Shown: in pieces, positions 7,907-14,535 of the stretch
Numbering within the stretch: the stretch's first letter is position 1
How the letters are laid out: each line of letters begins with the position of its first letter
Source of the DNA: Tepidanaerobacter sp. DTU063
GTDB lineage: Bacteria; Bacillota; Thermosediminibacteria; Thermosediminibacterales; Tepidanaerobacteraceae
Assembly: GCA_001512695.1 (NCBI GenBank)
Contig: LFSJ01000174.1
Coordinates: 1-41,490 of the forward strand
Length of the DNA: 41,490 nucleotides
Reading direction: 5' to 3'
The notes under the pieces: model-generated
What the model was told of the DNA's origin: nothing
The model's input: only the letters and a program-made list of their open reading frames with translations
Database searches by the model: none
Translations under genes and position numbers: made by a program

Positions 7907-8604
7907 GAAAGTTCCTCCTCAAAAGACATTCGTTTTCTAAGCATCTCCATTACATTATATTCTACTTCATATATGTGGGCTTTTGCAAGCTTTTCTGCAC
8001 TTTCCGAATCACCCTGCTTTATAGCATCTATGATAGCCTTATGTTCAGATACCACGTTTTTCACCCTGAGGGGATTGCTGAAGGACTGGATGCGAAACCT
8101 GTCTATCTGCTCCTTCAGGTTGTTTACAATTTGGGCCAGCCTTTCGTTCCTGGAAGCATTGAAGAGAATCTGGTGAAATTCAACGTCCTTTTTGATGACC
8201 GTTTCGGCATCGCCCTTTTCGCTGGCCTTTGTAATCTCCGATAGGATTTTATCCAGCATTTTGATTTCGTCATCGGTTATGCGCTCTGCTGCCAGTGCTG
8301 CAGCCAGGCCTTCAAGACTGCTGCGAATTTCGAAGACCTCCGCAGCGTCTTTCATGGTGAGGCCCGATACGTAAGCACCTTTCCGGGGAACCATCACCAC
8401 CAAGCCCTCAAGTTCCAGTTTCCTTATGGCCTCCCGCACCGGGGTCCTGGAAACTCCCATTTCTTCGGCCAGTTGAACTTCCATGAGCCTTTCGCCGGGT
8501 TTTAGGCGGCCTTTCAAAATTGCTTCCTTTATGGCTTCAAAGACTATGTCTCTGAGGGGTTTGTAGTTGTCAAGCTTTAAAGAGGGAAATCTGTTGTTTT
8601 CCAC
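7903..8604 (-). CDS. GntR-family (FadR/FCD subfamily) transcription regulator
   Basis: DNA-binding regulator with an N-terminal winged helix-turn-helix (about residues 20-82, including LAEEMGVSRTPVREAI). The C-terminal all-helical FCD effector domain spans about 90-220 and has Asp and His residues (EFHQILF, EHKAIIDAI) of the kind that bind metal or carboxylic ligands. GTG 8604 was chosen because AGGAGGTGA lies 4 bases before it. The frame is open for 13 codons upstream without a ribosome site. It sits 23 bases after ispE and overlaps the NTP transferase by 4 bases. The ligand and targets are unknown; control of its own operon is plausible. Confidence 0.85.
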   Translation of the reverse strand: MENNRFPSLKLDNYKPLRDIVFEAIKEAILKGRLKPGERLMEVQLAEEMGVSRTPVREAIRKLELEGLVVMVPRKGAYVSGLTMKDAAEVFEIRSSLEGLAAALAAERITDDEIKMLDKILSEITKASEKGDAETVIKKDVEFHQILFNASRNERLAQIVNNLKEQIDRFRIQSFSNPLRVKNVVSEHKAIIDAIKQGDSESAEKLAKAHIYEVEYNVMEMLRKRMSFEEELS

Positions 8605-8627
8605 AAAATCACCTCCTGCTAAAAATT

Positions 8628-9482
8628 CTACTGCATTTTGCACACAAAAATTTCATTTCCATCAAGCCCTATCTTCTCCGCAGCTCTTTCGGCATCCCGA
8701 GCACTTTCAAATAGGCCGAAGACGGTGGGTCCGCTGCCCGACATAAGGCTGCCCAAGGCTCCATGGGAGATGAGATGCTGTTTTATCAGTTCCAGCTCCG
8801 GGTAAAGTTTCAAGGTCACTTCTTCCAAGACATTGCACAGGCCAGAGGCTATTTCCCCTATATCCCGCTGCTCGATATGTTCCATCATGGCAGGGGTATC
8901 GGGCCGCTTTTGTATGGTTTTTACATCCAGTCTACTGTATACTTCCTGAGTTGAAACATAGTAAGGGGGTTTTGCCAGCACCAGGCCAAAATTGGACAGG
9001 GGCTTGAGGGGCAGAATCTTTTCGCCGATGCCCCTGGCCAGGGCAGTCTTGCCGGCTATGCAAAAGGGCACATCGGCACCTATTTTTTTGCCCAGGGCCA
9101 TCAGCTCTTCCCGGGGCCTGTTTAGCTGAAACATCTCGTTGATGCCCAGGATCACCGCTGCCGCATCGGCACTTCCTCCTGCCAGGCCCGCCCCTATCGG
9201 TATGTTCTTGTCTATGTGAATTGCCATGCCGGCATCCAGCTGGTATTCCTCCATCATCAGCCTGGCGGCCTTGTAGGCCAGGTTCCTCTCATCCCGGGGA
9301 AGCTCTTGGCAGTTTGAACTAAGCTCAATAGCCGGGCCCGGAATGAGTTTTAGGAAAATCCAGTCCTTTAAAGAAACGGTCTGCATTATGCTTTCCACTT
9401 CGTGATAGCCGTCGGGCCTTTTGTAGAGCACGTCCAGGGTTAGGTTTATTTTTGCCTTTGCTTCTATGGTTATCTTTTTCAA
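8628..9482 (-). CDS. ispE: 4-(cytidine 5'-diphospho)-2-C-methyl-D-erythritol kinase
   Basis: Phosphorylates CDP-ME in the non-mevalonate (MEP) isoprenoid pathway. It is a GHMP kinase: KAKINLTLDVLYKRPDGYHEV at the N-terminus (substrate site), the ATP loop PIGAGLAGGSADAAA (about residues 96-110), and the C-terminal motif MSGSGPTVFGLF (about 255-266). The length of 284 aa is typical. The start is TTG 9482 with GAGAGGAG 7 bases upstream. It is the first gene of a four-gene operon ending in purR. A possible sigma-H-like promoter lies at 9519-9545. Confidence 0.97.
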   Translation of the reverse strand: MKKITIEAKAKINLTLDVLYKRPDGYHEVESIMQTVSLKDWIFLKLIPGPAIELSSNCQELPRDERNLAYKAARLMMEEYQLDAGMAIHIDKNIPIGAGLAGGSADAAAVILGINEMFQLNRPREELMALGKKIGADVPFCIAGKTALARGIGEKILPLKPLSNFGLVLAKPPYYVSTQEVYSRLDVKTIQKRPDTPAMMEHIEQRDIGEIASGLCNVLEEVTLKLYPELELIKQHLISHGALGSLMSGSGPTVFGLFESARDAERAAEKIGLDGNEIFVCKMQ

Positions 9483-9518
9483 GCTGTTCTCCTCTCATAT
9501 ATTATACTCTAATTATAT

Positions 9519-9545
9519 ATTTCACAAAAAAACTTAAAATCCTGC
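9519..9545 (-). promoter_or_regulatory. Candidate sigma-H-like promoter for the ispE operon
   Basis: GCAGGATTT, 11-base spacer and GTGAAAT. The -35 is a full match to the sigma-H consensus and the -10 has one mismatch (AAAT for GAAT). The start site it predicts, near 9512, leaves the ispE ribosome site intact. A TATAAT at 9501-9506 would instead start transcription within that ribosome site. Confidence 0.35.
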
Positions 9546-9631
9546 CGGTCTGCAAAAATAACGTACTTTTTTGGCCCTTTTTGCCAAAATATCCGCCTCT
9601 CAGCATTATTATTTCCAGAGCCAGGCAAAAC

Positions 9632-9654
9632 AAAAATCCCGCAGCTTGCGGGAT
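9632..9654 (-). terminator. Intrinsic terminator of the SipL-like gene
   Basis: Perfect 8-bp stem (ATCCCGCA with TGCGGGAT) and a 3-base loop, followed in minus orientation by T-run TTTTG. It lies 8 bases after the stop codon at 9662. Confidence 0.8.
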
Positions 9655-9661
9655 ATAAGGA

Positions 9662-11308
9662 TTACATTCTAGGTATCACCAGTTGTTGGCCCGGCATTAT
9701 GGAATCGGGATTGGCTATGTTGTTAGCTCTAACTATGGCTTCCACGGTGACATTGTACCTCTTGGCTATATTCCAGAGAGTGTCCCCCCTCTGAACGATA
9801 TAGATGGTCATGGCCGGCTTATCGTCCTTCTTCTCCTTTTTCTCCTTCTTTTCCTCTTTTTCTTCTTCTTCCTCTTCTACATACTCTTCTTCCACGTGTA
9901 CAACTATGTCAAGCTCAACCATTTGAGTTACCTTGGCAAAGAGGCCTAGCACCGCCCTGACCTCGAAGCGCCTCGGATCATTGGGTATTGCCGATGAAGA
10001 GCAGTGCTCCACTATCACATCAAAGTCCAGCATCATGTCTTCTTCGGCACCGGGTATTTCCACAAAGGTAGTAAAGTCTATCTCGTGCTCCATGAAGTGC
10101 AGGGGCTGCTGCGGCTCTCCCTCCGGCACATCGGCTACGTAGAGGGTCTCTAATGTCAGGACCCCTTCCACGATAACCTTGCCGTCGATTATCCTGGACT
10201 CGGTCACCCTGGCCTTGCAGCTGGTCTTGTATATCTGCTCGATGTCCGGCTTTTCATCGGGCACCGTCAGCGTGTCTTTGATGACGATCTCGTTTTCATC
10301 TTCGCCGATGACCTGGTCGAGTTTTAAGCGTTTCTTTTCTACGTGCAGTTCCTTGGAGGGGCTGAAGATATCTATGACTACCTGGATAATCTTGGTCTCG
10401 AAGACCTTGGCCCTGATCTTGAGTATTGCCTCTACGGTGACGGTCCTATCGTCCTTGCGGCGGCCCTTTATGTGCTCCACTTCCACCCGGATAAACCTGG
10501 CCATACCCTCATCGGCGCCGTGAATCTCCACAAATTGGGTAAAGGGTATCTCGGCTTCCATGAAGTGCACCGGCTGCAGGGGTTGACCTTCTGGAGCTAT
10601 GGCCACGTAGAGGATACCCACTTCCAGTACGCCTTCGATGATTATCTTGTTTTTAATAATCTTGCTGGTTACATCCCTGACTTCCGCCTTTACCTTCAGT
10701 ATTTGCTCGATGCTGGGCTTTTCCTCCGGCACACCTACATCGCTTTTTACTATGTTCTGGGCCCTGGCTTCACCTATGACATCCTCGATGCGCAGGGTTT
10801 TCTTGAGCACCTGGAGATCTTTTGGCCCCGTAGCATCGATGACGATCTCGATTTCAACCCGCCTGGTGACCTTCACGAAGAACATGACGACAAGTCTAAC
10901 CTTGATTTCCCTCGGCCTGTTGGGGTCGAAGCTGTGCTGGATGTGTTCGATCTTGGCCCTAACCCTGACGTCCATATCTTTTTTGACACCGGGAATTTTT
11001 ACAAAAAAGCTAAAGTCAATTTTACCTTCTACAAAATGAACCGGCTGCTGTGGCTGGCCTTCCGGAACATCCGCCACGTAAATGGCATTGACATCCACTT
11101 CGCCTTCAACTATCACCTTGCCTATTTTAGAATCCAGGATGTCGGTCTCCAAGCTTTCTGTGTCCAGGGTTGCGTCAATGGAAATGACCCGCTCTATGTC
11201 CGGCTTCCCATCAGGTAGCGTGATGGTTCCTTCTACTATGGCCTGGGTCTTGTCTTCGCCGACTACCTTATCTACCCTTACCAGTTCCTTTGTCAAATAG
11301 ACACCCAT
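9662..11308 (-). CDS. sipL: SPOCS-domain (DUF3794) x3 plus LysM spore coat protein, SipL-like
   Basis: Likely spore morphogenetic protein that anchors the coat through SpoIVA, as SipL does in C. difficile. Three tandem SPOCS (DUF3794) domains lie at about residues 8-155, 165-320 and 322-470. Each begins with a pattern like VGEDKTQ...LPDGKPDIE and contains YVADVPEGQPQQPVHF or a close variant. A charged E/K linker (about 472-500) leads to a C-terminal LysM motif (501-548, YIVQRGDTLWNIAKRYNV). ATG 11308 has AAAGGAGG at good spacing. The length (548 aa) and layout agree with SipL. In C. difficile sipL lies near yabG, as here, and its product is processed by YabG. The paralogous possibility is another SPOCS/LysM protein. 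A mother-cell-type promoter precedes it (11349-11377). Confidence 0.8.
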   Translation of the reverse strand: MGVYLTKELVRVDKVVGEDKTQAIVEGTITLPDGKPDIERVISIDATLDTESLETDILDSKIGKVIVEGEVDVNAIYVADVPEGQPQQPVHFVEGKIDFSFFVKIPGVKKDMDVRVRAKIEHIQHSFDPNRPREIKVRLVVMFFVKVTRRVEIEIVIDATGPKDLQVLKKTLRIEDVIGEARAQNIVKSDVGVPEEKPSIEQILKVKAEVRDVTSKIIKNKIIIEGVLEVGILYVAIAPEGQPLQPVHFMEAEIPFTQFVEIHGADEGMARFIRVEVEHIKGRRKDDRTVTVEAILKIRAKVFETKIIQVVIDIFSPSKELHVEKKRLKLDQVIGEDENEIVIKDTLTVPDEKPDIEQIYKTSCKARVTESRIIDGKVIVEGVLTLETLYVADVPEGEPQQPLHFMEHEIDFTTFVEIPGAEEDMMLDFDVIVEHCSSSAIPNDPRRFEVRAVLGLFAKVTQMVELDIVVHVEEEYVEEEEEEKEEKKEKKEKKDDKPAMTIYIVQRGDTLWNIAKRYNVTVEAIVRANNIANPDSIMPGQQLVIPRM

Positions 11309-11348
11309 TAAAATCCTCCTTTCCCTAAAATTCACCACCTTACTCCTA

Positions 11349-11377
11349 TAATATATGTGAAGCTTGACAAATATGTT
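11349..11377 (-). promoter_or_regulatory. Mother-cell (sigma-K/E type) promoter of the SipL-like gene
   Basis: AACA (-35), 16-base spacer and CATATATTA (-10). This matches the sigma-K consensus mACm-N16-CATAnnnTA at all fixed positions. The -10 also suits sigma-E, but no well-placed sigma-E -35 is seen. The transcript would start near 11342, about 34 bases before the gene. Confidence 0.55.
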
Positions 11378-11389
11378 ACAGCTAAAAAA

Positions 11390-11680
11390 CTATTCTTGGA
11401 TTTGTGTCATTTCTTCCTCGTCTCGCTGCCGGCAAGCGGTGGCTGCTTTGCAGCAGCCATCTTCAGCTTTAGGCTGGGGCTGCTGCGATACTTCTTCTTC
11501 ATAAGTACCTTGCTTTAAGCTTTCATCCCTTTTGACTTCCTCCGACCCTACTGGTTTGATTTTAACCTGGCCGGAGTTGCCCTTGGTCTGGTCCAAAGGC
11601 ATATCAAAGGCCTTCCGTATGAACAAGTAGAAGACCCATGAGGCAATGGCTAGGACGACAATAAATATGAGGACTTTCAT
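11390..11680 (-). CDS. Small single-span membrane protein of unknown function
   Basis: Hypothetical protein of 96 aa. An N-terminal hydrophobic helix (VLIFIVVLAIASWVFYLFI, about residues 3-21) is followed by a soluble, polar tail. The tail ends in a cysteine-containing stretch (GCCKAATAC) between acidic segments, so metal or redox binding is possible but unproven. ATG 11680 follows AAGGGGG. The upstream frame lacks a comparable ribosome site. It is 81 bases upstream of the SipL-like gene and shares its strand. I do not recognise a family. Confidence 0.6.
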   Translation of the reverse strand: MKVLIFIVVLAIASWVFYLFIRKAFDMPLDQTKGNSGQVKIKPVGSEEVKRDESLKQGTYEEEVSQQPQPKAEDGCCKAATACRQRDEEEMTQIQE

Positions 11681-11804
11681 TTTCCCCCTTCCCTTCTGGC
11701 AAAATGGAGAATACACTCAATATATTATATGTAGGCGGATTTAAATGGTGAGGGGGAGAAAAAATTATATACATAACGGGTTAAAATTATTGTACCGACT
11801 AGGT

Positions 11805-11858
11805 TTATCCACATTGTCAACAAGTTATCCACAAAAAATCAACAGAACATGTGAATAA
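11805..11858. other. DnaA-box cluster A
   Basis: Two perfect DnaA boxes TTATCCACA on the plus strand (11805-11813, 11825-11833), 20 bases apart. A third site, TTATTCACA, lies on the minus strand (11850-11858) and fits TTWTNCACA. They sit in an AT-rich intergenic stretch (11681-11940) and are not linked to dnaA. Confidence 0.65.
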
Positions 11859-11872
11859 TTTCTCATCATTAC

Positions 11873-11913
11873 AAAAAAAGAGCCGCTCGCTGATTGCGAG
11901 GCAGCTCTTTTTG
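11873..11913 (-). terminator. Intrinsic terminator of the CAP-domain gene
   Basis: Two stacked helices (AAAGAGC with GCTCTTT, and CTCGC with GCGAG) separated by a small internal loop. They are followed in minus orientation by a run of T. It begins 28 bases after the stop codon at 11941 and could also work from the other strand. Confidence 0.7.
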
Positions 11914-11940
11914 CACTATTTATGCCAGTTATGACCTGCT

Positions 11941-12690
11941 TTAATTTACCCCGATGAAGGTCTGGGTGAACATCTTGCCGTAGGGGCCGCCTTCCACGAC
12001 GCCTATGCCGATGTGGGTGAAGTTGGGGTTTAGTATATTGGCGCGATGGCCCGGGCTGTTCATGAGGCCGCTGTGGGCCCGCTCGACGGTGGGTGCCCCC
12101 GCCAGGTTCTCACCTGCATACCTATAGGAAACACCGTTGTTTTTCAATGCATCAAAGGGAGTTCCGTATGTAGGAGATGTATGGCCGAAATAATTGTTGT
12201 CTATCATGTCCTTGCTCTTTTTGCGGGAAATGTCAACTAGCCGCATATCGATTGTGAGGGGCTTTAGGCCCAGTTTTTGCCTCTCCTGGTTCACCAATTC
12301 CAGCATCTTGCTCTCATCGGCAGTCAGGCCTTTAACATCCGGCGTGCTGGGAGCCGGTGTCTCGGGCTTTGGCTGTGATGGAGAGGGAGCCGGCGTTTGG
12401 GGCTGAGGCTTTGAAGGCACGGTAGGAAGGCTGGGCTTTGCCTGGCCCTGGCCAGCATCTTCCTTAGACGTTAGTATCCATTTGCCATCTTTGTAAGTGT
12501 AGACAAACCTGTAAGTCGTGCTGTAGTTTTTGCTGATGGATTCTAAATCAATTGGAAGCTCAAGTACTTGGGTTCTGCCGTTTAGGGTTACTTTCACATT
12601 AATTTGCGTTGCTGCAGTGGCAATTCCCGGTAGTGTCAGCATAAAAGTTAAAAGAAGAGCCACACATATTTTTTTGTAAATCTGCTTCAT
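11941..12690 (-). CDS. Secreted CAP-domain (SCP/PR1, YkwD-like) protein
   Basis: Exported protein of 249 aa. A signal peptide (about residues 1-26, KKIC then a hydrophobic core, ending ATA-A) is followed by a small beta segment and a Pro-rich spacer (about 85-118). The C-terminal CAP domain spans about 122-249. Hallmarks are MLELVNQERQKLGL, FGHTSPTYGTPFD, AGENLAGA, and SPGHRANILNPNFTHIGIG, which carries one of the conserved histidines. The molecular role of bacterial CAP proteins is not settled, but several are found on spores or the cell surface. ATG 12690 has AAAAGGAGG upstream. A sigma-A-type promoter lies at 12739-12768. Confidence 0.9.
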   Translation of the reverse strand: MKQIYKKICVALLLTFMLTLPGIATAATQINVKVTLNGRTQVLELPIDLESISKNYSTTYRFVYTYKDGKWILTSKEDAGQGQAKPSLPTVPSKPQPQTPAPSPSQPKPETPAPSTPDVKGLTADESKMLELVNQERQKLGLKPLTIDMRLVDISRKKSKDMIDNNYFGHTSPTYGTPFDALKNNGVSYRYAGENLAGAPTVERAHSGLMNSPGHRANILNPNFTHIGIGVVEGGPYGKMFTQTFIGVN

Positions 12691-12738
12691 TTTGTATTGC
12701 CTCCTTTTAAGATTTGCTGCAGATTATATGTTGTAAAC

Positions 12739-12768
12739 ATTATATAGTTTTTCTGCTTTTTTCGACAA
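12739..12768 (-). promoter_or_regulatory. Possible sigma-A promoter for the CAP-domain gene
   Basis: -35 TTGTCG, 18-base spacer and -10 TATAAT in minus orientation, about 45 bases before the start codon. The -35 is only a partial match. Confidence 0.45.
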
Positions 12769-12950
12769 ACAGCAAATATCTTTATAATCGGTCAGGGGCC
12801 CTTCTGAGATGCAACAAATTACATATGATGAAGATATTATTAAAATTGTTCAATAAAAGCCTATTATGGTTAATTTAACCACGAAAATCTCTTGTTTTTA
12901 CCATATTGCTCAACTTTTGGCACTTAATCGTATGCCTTGTTTGGAGTTTT

Positions 12951-13001
12951 CAATAAGTTAGGTGCCAGGCACCAAATATTAACTTATTAGTGCATGGCAC
13001 C
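12951..13001. repeat. REP-like palindrome, GGTGCCnGGCACC family (copy A)
   Basis: GGTGCC-A-GGCACC (12961-12973) is flanked by the inverted pair AATAAGTTA / TAACTTATT, followed by a degenerate second half, TGCATGGCACC. The repeat overlaps the last codons and the stop of the protease gene, so the residues GAMH and the TAA come from the repeat. A related copy lies at 26915-26946. Confidence 0.65.
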
Positions 13002-14006
13002 GGGAAGTTCTACTTGGAGGGTCTTTAGCACGTTTACTATGGGATTGATGAGGGTTGCCTGGTCGGAGCCGGCAAATAAAAGGCCTACCGCCCTCAGGTT
13101 CTCATCGACTACAATGGAACCGCTGTCGCCGGGCTGGGCCATGGGACCCGTGAGGATCTGGTCGTAAAAGGTAGCTTCCTCGGTCGGCCCTAGCATGACC
13201 TTTATCACCACATTTAAGGCCTGTATTTGGCTGGAGGTGATTCCCGTGGTGCGGCCGCTCTTTTGGACGGTCATGCCGATCTTGGGCTCCTGGATGCCCG
13301 AAATTTTACCCAGGCCCATTATTTCCCCGCTCACATACTCATCCCTCACTGGCCTTGCTACCGCCGCATCTACCAGGTTCCTGGCCGTGCTTTTTTTGAT
13401 AAAATTGATTTCGTAGTCAGGCTTTATCACTTTTAAAAGGCTGTTGATGGCCTTTTCTAGGCCTTGGGCTATCGGGCAGGAGCTTTCTGCAGCGTTTTTT
13501 GCGATCGGAACAAATCTTTCCAAATGGGCGATTACATCCGACGATGTCCCCCCGTCGTGGCCTCCCGGCTGGAGTATCGCGTCACCGATCACGGCTTTCC
13601 CGTCACCGCCGTCGGTGGCATTGGCCAGGACGTGATTGTTGGACAGGATCAGGAGTCGGCCCGTCTTTACATCTTTCACCAGGGCCCCAAAGGTGCCTGC
13701 CGTGATCTTGTAATGGCCTATGCTCATGCCGGGCTTGGCGGGCCTTGCCCTCTCGATTCGGGCATTCAATAGTTTCACATCACCTACTTCCACCACATCG
13801 GTCGGGGTATTGCTCAAAACCTTGGGCACGCAATTTCGGCCCAGCAGTTTTTCATCGGCAATCTTTTCTCTCACAAGGACCATGATGGCGGGCTTGTTGG
13901 TCATTTTGTCCTTTATTATTTTATATCCTAAGCCCACGCCCACCACATTTTCCAGGCATAAGAGTTTCTTCTCATGCTGCCGCAAAATTCGGGAAATCCT
14001 TTCCAC
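12987..14006 (-). CDS. Trypsin-like serine protease
   Basis: Chymotrypsin-fold peptidase of 339 aa without a clear signal peptide, so probably cytoplasmic or spore-associated. The catalytic triad is visible: His125 in LSNNHVLA, Asp213 in VDAAVARP and Ser295 in PGDSGS. The first 90 residues are a family-typical leader region (VVGVGLGYKI). The substrate is unknown. The start is GTG 14006 with AAAGGGGG 9 bases upstream, but that ribosome site lies in the 3' arm of a perfect hairpin (14014-14058) followed by T7. This suggests control of transcription or translation by the RNA structure. The C-terminal four residues and stop lie in a palindromic repeat. The position next to veg, yabG and coat genes makes a sporulation role plausible. 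Confidence 0.85.
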   Translation of the reverse strand: MERISRILRQHEKKLLCLENVVGVGLGYKIIKDKMTNKPAIMVLVREKIADEKLLGRNCVPKVLSNTPTDVVEVGDVKLLNARIERARPAKPGMSIGHYKITAGTFGALVKDVKTGRLLILSNNHVLANATDGGDGKAVIGDAILQPGGHDGGTSSDVIAHLERFVPIAKNAAESSCPIAQGLEKAINSLLKVIKPDYEINFIKKSTARNLVDAAVARPVRDEYVSGEIMGLGKISGIQEPKIGMTVQKSGRTTGITSSQIQALNVVIKVMLGPTEEATFYDQILTGPMAQPGDSGSIVVDENLRAVGLLFAGSDQATLINPIVNVLKTLQVELPGAMH

Positions 14007-14058
14007 AAAAAAACCCCCTTTCGACGCTTATATATCTATATATATTGGCGAAAGGGGG
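14007..14058 (-). promoter_or_regulatory. Leader hairpin that buries the protease ribosome site
   Basis: In minus orientation CCCCCTTTCG (14049-14058) pairs perfectly with CGAAAGGGGG (14014-14023). The 25-base loop holds a second TATATA/TATATA stem. The 3' arm contains the Shine-Dalgarno sequence, and T7 plus the GTG start follow directly. It has the form of an intrinsic terminator, an attenuator or an RNA thermometer. Confidence 0.6.
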
Positions 14059-14076
14059 CAATTGTGTATAAGGGAC

Positions 14077-14107
14077 AAAAAAATAATCCCGAAAGAATCG
14101 GGATTAT
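14077..14107 (-). terminator. Intrinsic terminator of veg
   Basis: Perfect 10-bp stem (ATAATCCCGA with TCGGGATTAT) and a 5-base loop, followed in minus orientation by seven T. It overlaps the veg stop codon. Confidence 0.85.
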
Positions 14108-14379
14108 GCTGAGCCGCATTTTGACTGTGGTTTATCATTTTGCAAAACCGTTAGTTCAACGGTATCGGTCAATATATCGGAGTAGCTATAGGAAATCCGC
14201 CTTACGTAATCCGGCGACTCGGTTACTTTCACGACAAATATGTTGGGGTAAACCTGTTCTAAAACGCCTTCTTTTTCAAAGGTCTTTTTACGGCCGCGGT
14301 TTGCTCTGAGTTTAACCATCTTCCCAAGGTGTGACTGGACGTCTCTGCGAATCTTCTTGATAGCATCTGCCGAAGCCAT
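14104..14379 (-). CDS. veg: Veg family protein
   Basis: Small (91 aa), highly expressed protein linked in B. subtilis to biofilm gene control and spore outgrowth. The whole sequence fits the family: IKKIRRDVQSHLGK at the N-terminus, RANRGRKKTFEKEGVLEQ in the middle, and NIFVVKV...RRISYSYSDILT at the C-terminus. ATG 14379 follows GAGGTGA. The promoter is an exact consensus sigma-A promoter, as expected for a gene whose promoter is among the strongest in Bacillus. It lies between the protease and the SpoIID-type gene, near yabG as in Bacillus. Confidence 0.95.
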   Translation of the reverse strand: MASADAIKKIRRDVQSHLGKMVKLRANRGRKKTFEKEGVLEQVYPNIFVVKVTESPDYVRRISYSYSDILTDTVELTVLQNDKPQSKCGSA

Positions 14380-14413
14380 AACATCACCTCACAAAAATGC
14401 AAAATACAGTATA

Positions 14414-14442
14414 ATTATACCACCCTTTTGTCCGAATGTCAA
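14414..14442 (-). promoter_or_regulatory. Consensus sigma-A promoter of veg
   Basis: TTGACA, exactly 17 bases, then TATAAT: an exact match to the full consensus. The transcript would begin near 14407, about 28 bases before the veg start. Confidence 0.85.
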
Positions 14443-14535
14443 ATATTATAATAGTTTATCAACATTAGTCATTTTTGTCAATAAGTCTAGGTACAAAAAA
14501 AAATGATTAATAGTAAAAGGCGAAATTTATCTTGT

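Noticed and set aside
9501-9527. Sigma-A promoter with TATAAT just before ispE
   Set aside because: It predicts transcription starting within the ispE ribosome site, and the spacer to the nearest -35-like sequence is only 15 bases.
10343-11218. Long open frame (291 codons) on the plus strand inside the SipL-like gene
   Set aside because: It is antisense to a well-recognised three-domain SPOCS gene, has no ribosome site, and its length follows from the repetitive, codon-biased sequence of the true gene.
12809-12856. 15-residue plus-strand frame in the gap between the CAP and protease genes
   Set aside because: No ribosome site, no promoter and no recognisable product; too short to support.
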